From assembly GCA_050247895.1 (NCBI GenBank), contig JBFWTJ010000074.1:1-14208 (forward strand): DNA of 14,208 nucleotides, read 5' to 3'. Shown one piece after another: positions 14,071 through 14,208 of this stretch. Source of the stretch: CAVPEW01 sp050247895. Its GTDB lineage: Bacteria > Actinomycetota > Acidimicrobiia > Acidimicrobiales > VFJN01. The translations under genes and the position numbers were made by a program. Position 1 is the stretch's first letter. Each line of letters begins with the position of its first letter. The notes under the pieces are model-generated. The model was not told the origin of the DNA. It made no database searches and was given only the letters and a program-made list of their open reading frames with translations.

Positions 14071-14208
14071 GTGGGTGGACCGATCGAAGGCCTCGTGGTG
14101 GTCGACCTCGCCTGGGGCATGCCCACCTCGGTCGCCACGATGGTCCTGGCCGACTACGGCGCCGAGGTCGTCAAGGTCGAACGGCCCCGGGCCGGGCGCG
14201 ACCTGACC
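14071..14208 (+). CDS. CaiB/BaiF-type (class III) CoA-transferase, N-terminal part
   Basis: Only the first 46 codons are in the window and the gene runs off the right edge. The start is GTG 14071 with GGAGGAG about 5 nt upstream (14059-14065). The sequence GLVVVDLAWGMPTSVATMVL followed by ADYGAEVVKVERP is the N-terminal nucleotide-binding signature of class III CoA-transferases, whose usual form is VLDLS-x-x-x-AGP...LADLGAEVIKVE. The catalytic aspartate lies beyond the window. These enzymes move CoA between acids, here probably to activate a carboxylic acid for beta-oxidation-like breakdown. The tryptophan and Met-Pro in AWGMPTS replace the more common AGP of the family, a mild deviation. It may be controlled by the divergent GntR. 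Confidence 0.88.
   Translation, partial: MGGPIEGLVVVDLAWGMPTSVATMVLADYGAEVVKVERPRAGRDLT

Noticed and set aside
13967..14206. Open frame on the plus strand starting MTNYSPG
   Set aside because: It overlaps the CoA-transferase start in another frame, and its translation has no family resemblance, while the frame from 14071 has the CoA-transferase signature.
1..14208. Search for CRISPR arrays, tRNA genes, insertion sequences and phage genes
   Set aside because: No regularly spaced repeats, cloverleaf-like sequence, transposase or terminal inverted repeats with target duplications were seen by eye.

Overview
The window is high-GC (about 70% by eye) and densely coded, with many GTG starts, AGGAGG-type ribosome sites and 4-10 bp gene overlaps. 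A family 2 amidohydrolase cluster, a TfdA-like dioxygenase, a soluble P450, FCD-type GntR regulators and a class III CoA-transferase together suggest an actinobacterial chromosome, possibly Acidimicrobiia. The taxon is an inference. I see no tRNA, rRNA, CRISPR array, transposase or phage gene.

Layout: (1) 1-8407, minus strand, is one compact probable operon. In transcription order it holds two peptide/nickel-type ABC permeases, a substrate-binding lipoprotein, two ABC ATPases with oligo_HPY tails, two tandem paralogous amidohydrolases and the start of an unrecognised gene that leaves the left edge. (2) 8408-8702 is a divergent control region with an AT-rich island and inverted repeats. (3) 8703-11708, plus strand, holds a GntR/FCD regulator, a TfdA/TauD-type Fe(II)/2-oxoglutarate dioxygenase and a cytochrome P450; the last two overlap by 8 bp. 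(4) 11709-11863 is a convergent intergenic region with a 14-bp perfect hairpin. (5) 11864-13878, minus strand, holds a second GntR/FCD regulator followed by a third, more distant amidohydrolase. (6) 13879-14070 is a second divergent control region with leader inverted repeats. (7) From 14071, plus strand, the first 46 codons of a CaiB/BaiF-type CoA-transferase run off the right edge.

Taken together this looks like a catabolic island for a small organic substrate. The ABC importer would bring it in, the dioxygenase and P450 would hydroxylate or dealkylate it, the ACMSD-like amidohydrolases would hydrolyse or decarboxylate intermediates, and the CoA-transferase would activate an acid product. 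Each regulator sits at a divergent promoter. The substrate cannot be named from sequence alone. Each enzyme family is known; what may be new is the combination of an importer wired to two tandem amidohydrolases beside a dioxygenase-P450 pair.
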